This document shows positions 6,711-10,509 of a stretch of DNA of 10,509 nucleotides, one piece after another. Both the position numbers and the translations under genes were made by a program. How positions within the stretch are numbered: position 1 is the stretch's first letter; every line of letters starts with the position of its first letter. The notes under the pieces are model-generated. The model worked only from the letters and a program-made list of their open reading frames with translations. It was not told where the DNA came from and did not search any database. Source of the DNA: Pseudomonadota bacterium (lineage in GTDB: Bacteria > Pseudomonadota > Alphaproteobacteria > Rhizobiales > Rhizobiaceae). The stretch is from the NCBI GenBank assembly GCA_023387775.1, contig JAEWHN010000080.1:1-10509 (forward strand), in the 5' to 3' direction.

Positions 6711-6726
6711 CACAGACTGGTCTGTG
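6711..6726. promoter_or_regulatory. Perfect 16-bp palindrome upstream of puuA (candidate operator)
   Basis: CACAGAC-TG-GTCTGTG has perfect 7-bp arms around a 2-bp centre and lies 48 nt upstream of the chosen ATG at 6775. Its size and its AGAC...GTCT core resemble operators of TetR-family repressors, and the one regulator gene nearby is TetR family. I did not find a second full copy in front of that regulator gene or of potF. Confidence 0.5.
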
Positions 6727-6774
6727 ATCAAGATTTTCGCTGCGAAAGCCAGCGGCAACAGGGGAATTTTCGTC

Positions 6775-8148
6775 ATGGAGGCAAGCGTGTTTGCCGATGA
6801 TCCCGATCGCGCCACCTCCGCCGGCTGCGCGGACGAGGCGCGAGAGAGCCGCTATTTCTTCGCCGCCATCTGCGACCTCAATGGCGTCTTGCGCGGCAAG
6901 CGCATGCCCGGCTCCAAGCTGGCGCAGGTGCGCAAGGCAGGCATCCGCATGCCGATGTCGTCGATCGGCGTGGACATCTGGGGAGTCGACGTCGCCGGCA
7001 CCCGACTCACCATGGAGAGCGGCGACCTCGACGGCATCTGCCTGCCGACCGGCCGAACCCCGGTGTCGCTGGGCTGGGCCGGCTGCGACGCGCCACTGCT
7101 GCCGCTATCGATGTGGAAGGAGGACGGCAGCCCCTATTTCGCCGACGCGCGTCACCTGCTCTCGGCCGTTCTGACGCGCTTCGCTGCCAAGGGCCTGCGC
7201 CCGGTGGTGGCGACGGAGCTGGAATTCTACCTACTCGATCCGGAAGGCGCACCCGCGCCGGCCGTCCTGGGGCCCGGCACCGTCAGCGGCGATTTCGACA
7301 ATATCTACTCGCTTGACGAACTGGATGCCGCCAGCGCTTTTCTCGACGATGTATACCGCACAGCCGAAGCCTGCGGCATCAAGGTGGAGGCGGCGATCGC
7401 CGAGGGGGCGCCACGCCAGTTCGAATTCAACCTGCTGCACCTGCCTGACGCGCTGAAGATTGCCGACGACACGATCCTCTTCAAGCAGATCATCAAGAAC
7501 ATCGCCCGCCGTCACGGCCATGTCGCCTCCTTCATGGCCAAGCCACGCCGCGACTGGGCGGGCTCGGGCATGCATGTGCATTTCTCCATCGTCGACGAGA
7601 ACGGCGCCAACATCTTCAACGACGGCGGCTACAAAGGCACCGACGTGATGCGCCATGCGGTCGGCGGCCTGCTGGCGACCATGACCGAGATGACGCTGGC
7701 CTTCGCGCCGCATCTCAACTCCTACCGCCGCCTGTGCCCCGGCGGGCTGGCGCCCACCACCGTTGCGTGGGGCTATGAAAACCGCACCTCGGCGGTGCGC
7801 ATCCCGGCCGGCGACCCTGCGGCGCGGCGCATCGAGCATCGCGTCGCCGGCGCCGACGCCAACCCCTATATTGTGCTGGCCGCCATCCTGAGCGCTGCGC
7901 TGCACGGCATCGAGGAAAAGTGCGAGCCGGCGGAGCCGCTGCGCAACAATTCGCATGATGCCGACCGCCAGGCGCTCGCCCGTGACTGGCGGCAGGCGCT
8001 GGAATGGTTTTCGGCATCCGAATGGGCGAAGGCCCTGCTGCATCCCGAATTCGTCCATGCCTTCGTCGCCTGCAAGGAGCAGGAACAGATCGAATTCGCC
8101 GCCCGCATCAGCGAATTCGAACTCACCACCTACCGGCTTTCGGTCTGA
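6775..8148 (+). CDS. puuA: Gamma-glutamylputrescine synthetase-like ligase (glutamine synthetase superfamily)
   Basis: A 457-aa member of the glutamine synthetase superfamily. The likely reaction is ATP-dependent joining of glutamate to putrescine, the first step of the Puu pathway, in the cytoplasm. Motifs: ATELEFYLLD (146-155) with the metal-binding Glu residues, EGAPRQFEFNL (210-220), GSGMHVHFSI (263-272), NSYRRLCPGG (315-324), NRTSAVRIP (336-344) and RIEHRVAGADANPY (352-365). The NLYDLPPE-type adenylylation segment of housekeeping GlnA is absent, which fits a dedicated gamma-glutamyl ligase. Arg214 stands where most family members have Gly (PGQ). The ATG at 6775 has AGGGGA about 9 nt upstream; a GTG at 6724 would add 17 residues and lies in the candidate operator, so it is less likely. 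A PuuB-type oxidase gene follows after 40 nt and supports the role, but another amine substrate is possible. Confidence 0.85.
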   Translation: MEASVFADDPDRATSAGCADEARESRYFFAAICDLNGVLRGKRMPGSKLAQVRKAGIRMPMSSIGVDIWGVDVAGTRLTMESGDLDGICLPTGRTPVSLGWAGCDAPLLPLSMWKEDGSPYFADARHLLSAVLTRFAAKGLRPVVATELEFYLLDPEGAPAPAVLGPGTVSGDFDNIYSLDELDAASAFLDDVYRTAEACGIKVEAAIAEGAPRQFEFNLLHLPDALKIADDTILFKQIIKNIARRHGHVASFMAKPRRDWAGSGMHVHFSIVDENGANIFNDGGYKGTDVMRHAVGGLLATMTEMTLAFAPHLNSYRRLCPGGLAPTTVAWGYENRTSAVRIPAGDPAARRIEHRVAGADANPYIVLAAILSAALHGIEEKCEPAEPLRNNSHDADRQALARDWRQALEWFSASEWAKALLHPEFVHAFVACKEQEQIEFAARISEFELTTYRLSV

Positions 8149-8188
8149 TCCGGCCGGACTTGATCCCCAAAATCCCGACGGAGCCGGC

Positions 8189-9478
8189 ATGGCCGAAGCC
8201 TATTGCAAATCCTATTACGCTGCGTCCGCCAACGCGTCCGGGCAGTTCCCGCGGCTGGAAGGCGAGGTCGATTGCGACGTCGCCATCATCGGCGGCGGCT
8301 TCACCGGCATCGCCACGGCCGTGGAACTGGCCGAGCGCGGCGTGCGCGTCGTCGTTCTGGAGGCCAACCGCATCGGCTGGGGCGCTTCCGGGCGCAATGG
8401 TGGCCAGGTCACCGGCTCGCTTTCCGGCGACAAGGCGATGGAACGGCAGTTCCGCCGCAAGCTCGGCGACGAGGCCGCCGACTTCGTCTGGCGCCTGCGC
8501 TGGCGCGGCCATGACATCATCCGAAACCGCGTTGCGAAATACGGCATCAGCTGCGACCTAAAGCATGGTCACATGCAGGCCGCCTACCAGCGGTCACACA
8601 TAGCCGAACTGGAGGACATGCACCGCGCCGCCTGCGAGCACGGCATGGGGGATGACGTCGAGATGGTCTATGGCGCCGACCTGCGCCAATATGCGGGAAC
8701 AGACATCTACCATGCCGGCCTCGTCAACCGCCGTAACATGCATCTCCACTCGCTCAATCTGTGCGTGGGCGAAGCCGAGGCGGCGCGTTCGCTGGGCGCG
8801 CGGATCTTCACCGACTCGCCGGTGAAGAAGATCGTCCATGGCGATCGGCCCGAAGTCCTGACCGCCAAAGGCCGGGTGCGGGCCGACAAGGTGATGATCG
8901 CCGGCAACGGCTATCACCATCTGGCGCCCGGCAAGCTCGCCGGCATGCTGTTTCCGGCCACGCTCGGCATCGTTGCCACCGAGCAGCTGCCGGAAGACCT
9001 GGCCAGAAGCGTCCTGCCGCAAGATTTCGCCGTCTACGACACTCGCTTCGTGCTGGATTATTACAGGTTGACCGCCGACCGCCGGCTGCTGTTCGGCAGC
9101 GGCACCAACTACAAGGGCACGCAGAGCCGCGACATCGGCGCGCCGATGCGGCCGGCGATCGTCAAGACCTTCCCGCAACTGGCCGATGTGAAGATTGATT
9201 TCGCCTGGGAAGGGCAGGACGGCATCACCATCAACCGCATCCCGCAGCTCGGCAATGTCACGCCTAACGTATTCTACGCCCAAGGCTACTCCGGCCACGG
9301 CATTGCCACCTCGCACATCATCGGCGAGATCATGGCGGCGGCGATAACCGGCGACAGCAGGGATTTCGACGTGTTCGCCAGCGCCTGGCACTGGCGCCTG
9401 CCCGTCGGCCGCTATCTCGGCAACCGCGCGCTCGCCATCGGCATGTGGTATTTCCAGAAGCTCGAAGCGCTGCGCTGA
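8189..9478 (+). CDS. puuB: Gamma-glutamylputrescine oxidase (FAD-dependent, PuuB type)
   Basis: An FAD-dependent oxidoreductase of the DAO family, 429 aa, near E. coli PuuB (about 426). It would oxidise gamma-glutamylputrescine to gamma-glutamyl-aminobutyraldehyde, releasing ammonia and hydrogen peroxide. The N-terminus has SYYAASAN (8-15), shared with E. coli PuuB, then the dinucleotide-binding fold VAIIGGGFTGIATAVELAERG (GxGxxG at 35-40) ending in Glu58 (VVLEANRIG), and GWGASGRNGGQV (63-74). The segment LDYYRLTADRRLLFGSG and the C-terminal FAD contact YAQGYSGHG also match PuuB closely. The ATG at 8189 has GGAG at 8180-8183; a longer frame from 7955 would overlap the ligase gene by almost 200 nt and is rejected. 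It follows the ligase gene by 40 nt and is probably cotranscribed. The PuuC dehydrogenase and PuuD hydrolase needed to complete the path are not in the window. Confidence 0.93.
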   Translation: MAEAYCKSYYAASANASGQFPRLEGEVDCDVAIIGGGFTGIATAVELAERGVRVVVLEANRIGWGASGRNGGQVTGSLSGDKAMERQFRRKLGDEAADFVWRLRWRGHDIIRNRVAKYGISCDLKHGHMQAAYQRSHIAELEDMHRAACEHGMGDDVEMVYGADLRQYAGTDIYHAGLVNRRNMHLHSLNLCVGEAEAARSLGARIFTDSPVKKIVHGDRPEVLTAKGRVRADKVMIAGNGYHHLAPGKLAGMLFPATLGIVATEQLPEDLARSVLPQDFAVYDTRFVLDYYRLTADRRLLFGSGTNYKGTQSRDIGAPMRPAIVKTFPQLADVKIDFAWEGQDGITINRIPQLGNVTPNVFYAQGYSGHGIATSHIIGEIMAAAITGDSRDFDVFASAWHWRLPVGRYLGNRALAIGMWYFQKLEALR

Positions 9479-9513
9479 CTTTTTCACCAAAGTCCGACCG
9501 GGACTGGCCGGTC
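9477..9513. terminator. Two tandem small hairpins between convergent genes (candidate terminator)
   Basis: GACTTT-TTCACC-AAAGTC (9477-9494) is followed by GACCGG-GACTGG-CCGGTC (9496-9513). Both are perfect 6-bp inverted repeats, sitting between the puuB stop and the stop of the convergent regulator. Neither is followed by a clear U-tract, so intrinsic termination is uncertain. Confidence 0.3.
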
Positions 9514-10177
9514 AGGCCTGCGCGGCCTGCGCGACGATGCCGTCGAGCAGCATTTCGATGCTGAGCGCGAACACCGCGTTCGGCGCCATATCCTGATAGA
9601 GCGGCATCGCCCCCTTCAGCAGCGGGTGCGAATGATCGGGCAGTTCCGCCAATTCCTCCATGTCCTGCAGGCTGGCCGGGCCGATCAGTCCACCTACCTC
9701 GCCCATCGCCAGGCCGGTAATGCAGGCATACCAGCCAAGGCAGATCGACGGCACGTCGCGAGCTGGAATGCCGGCCTCGCGCAGCGCCCCGTGCACCATT
9801 TCCATGTGGTCATAATCGGCCGGGCCGGTGTAGACGAAATGCTGCATCAACCAGAAGCTCTTGGGAAAACGCAGTGCTACGCTGCGATACTGATCGGCCA
9901 GATGGCGCATGCGCCCACGCCACGGCAACGAGGCGGGTGCGACGCGCAATTGGGATTCCAGCCGCCCGGCCATCGCCCGGTATAGGCCTTCCTTCGATTT
10001 GAAACGATAGAGGATCGACATCGGATCGCAGCCGACCCGAACGCCGAGCTTGCGCAGCGTGAAGCCGGCCTCACCGCCAGCTTCCATCAGCTCCAGCGCC
10101 GCCTCGACCATCGCGTCCTTCGACAGGCCGCGCGGACCGGGACTGGCTCTTTGTCTGGGAGTGGTCATTTCACTCAT
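9512..10177 (-). CDS. TetR-family transcriptional regulator
   Basis: 221 aa, the usual TetR-family size. The N-terminal DNA-binding domain runs from about residue 19 (LSKDAMVEAALELMEAGGEAGFTLRKLGVRVGCDPMSILYRFKSKEGLYRAM), with the helix-turn-helix at about 39-59 and the family-typical Y-F-x-S/N-K-E pattern as YRFKSKEGL. The rest is a helical ligand-binding and dimerisation domain with no enzyme motif. The start is uncertain: ATG at 10177 has no clear Shine-Dalgarno, while the ATG at 10168 (MTTPRQR) has a weak GAGTGA. It converges on puuB with 33 nt between stop codons. It is the only regulator in the window and therefore a candidate controller of the polyamine genes. It is unrelated to E. coli PuuR, which is an HTH-cupin protein. 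The ligand is unknown. Confidence 0.9.
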   Translation of the reverse strand: MSEMTTPRQRASPGPRGLSKDAMVEAALELMEAGGEAGFTLRKLGVRVGCDPMSILYRFKSKEGLYRAMAGRLESQLRVAPASLPWRGRMRHLADQYRSVALRFPKSFWLMQHFVYTGPADYDHMEMVHGALREAGIPARDVPSICLGWYACITGLAMGEVGGLIGPASLQDMEELAELPDHSHPLLKGAMPLYQDMAPNAVFALSIEMLLDGIVAQAAQA

Positions 10178-10334
10178 TCAGGGAACTGCCGCTGGCTTCA
10201 GCACTTTCGGGCGGAACGGGAATCTAGAATATCGGAAACCCTCTGTCGATGCCGCCAGCGACCTTTGGTGGACGGATCGTTCAGCGGTGATGGTGTAGGC
10301 GAGCGGCAATCTCAATAACCGATTTGTCGCAGCG

Positions 10335-10509
10335 ATGCCTTTCAAACACCAACGCCGCCCGCCGCCATCGCATCGGCAAGATGAAAGGCGCTTGCCATGG
10401 GGGTTGCCCAGCGTCGAACGACGCGTGGCGGCCAGCCTCGCTATTCCGATCTGGCGATCGAGACCGCCTTGACGCTTGGTCTGGTGTGCACCTGCGCCAG
10501 GCCGAACGC
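10335..10509 (+). pseudogene. IS5-family transposase start, decayed (runs off right edge)
   Basis: Three frames must be combined. ATG at 10335 gives MPFK. After one extra base, the next frame from 10351 reads NAARRHRIGKMK, the typical beginning of an IS5-family transposase common in rhizobia. Most of the following segment is missing. From about 10415 a third frame reads RTTRGGQPRYSDLAIETALTLGLV, a well-conserved block of the same family. A further shift or deletion near 10485 is needed to reach LRQAE at the right edge. The gene is clearly dead in the part visible. The terminal inverted repeat of the element was not recognised in 10178-10334. Confidence 0.8.

Larger units (their letters stand above)
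6135..6774. other. Divergent regulatory region between potF and puuA
   Basis: About 640 nt separate the two divergent operons. It holds the two predicted promoters, two copies of the shared 14-bp element, the 16-bp palindrome and the potF leader frame. The middle (about 6381-6605) holds no gene or repeat that I could support. Frames across the right half (for example one starting at 6576) run into puuA out of frame and look like shadows. Confidence 0.6.

Noticed and set aside
6724..6774. Alternative GTG start for the ligase at 6724
   Set aside because: It lies in the palindromic candidate operator and lacks a good Shine-Dalgarno, whereas ATG 6775 has AGGGGA at a normal distance.
7231..8190. 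Long minus-strand frame (319 codons) opposite the ligase
   Set aside because: It is antisense to the clear glutamine-synthetase-like gene, and its translation shows no family motif.
8184..8207. GGCATGG...TTGC considered as a sigma-54 promoter before puuB
   Set aside because: The spacing between the GG and GC elements is well above the fixed -24/-12 distance.
8594..9490. Long minus-strand frame (298 codons) opposite puuB
   Set aside because: A shadow of the oxidase gene, which matches PuuB over its whole length.

Overview
The window looks like high-GC alphaproteobacterial DNA, most likely from a Mesorhizobium-type member of the Rhizobiales. This is inferred from the GC-rich codon use, the insertion-sequence families present and the protein style; no rRNA or other taxonomic marker is present. 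The core is a compact module for putrescine (polyamine) import and catabolism. Remains of insertion sequences of three families lie on both sides of it.

Left flank (1-2120): the N-terminal part of an IS91-family transposase runs off the left edge on the minus strand. Directly upstream of it in the same orientation is a tyrosine-recombinase gene of the kind that accompanies some IS91 elements, broken here by two single-base frameshifts and a small in-frame loss. The recombinase start is preceded by a perfect RNA hairpin that buries its Shine-Dalgarno sequence. Further right are a small unassigned 51-codon reading frame with a good ribosome binding site, a stretch with no convincing gene, and a 5'-truncated, multiply frameshifted IS6-family transposase.

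Core (2154-9478): a minus-strand operon, read from 6134 down to 2154, encodes a complete polyamine ABC importer in the order binding protein, ATPase, permease, permease, as in E. coli potFGHI. Junctions are 12 nt, a 4-nt ATGA overlap, and 1 nt. Divergent from it, across a 640-nt regulatory region, are a glutamine-synthetase-like ligase (PuuA type) and an FAD-dependent oxidase with strong PuuB similarity. Together they import putrescine, cap it as gamma-glutamylputrescine and oxidise it. PuuC, PuuD and the E. coli-type regulator PuuR are not in the window. A convergent TetR-family regulator (9512-10177) is the only local regulator.

The divergent intergenic region holds the most interesting signals. 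A 14-bp element (TTTCTACATYGWAG) overlaps or abuts the predicted -10 box of both divergent promoters. A perfect 7-2-7 palindrome (CACAGACTGGTCTGTG) lies just upstream of the ligase gene. An arginine-rich leader reading frame overlaps the start of the binding-protein gene.

Right flank (10335-10509): a decayed IS5-family transposase start, readable only by combining three frames, runs off the right edge. I saw no tRNA, rRNA, CRISPR array or phage structural gene. The pathway itself is known; the possible novelty lies in its regulation and in the IS91-linked recombinase leader.
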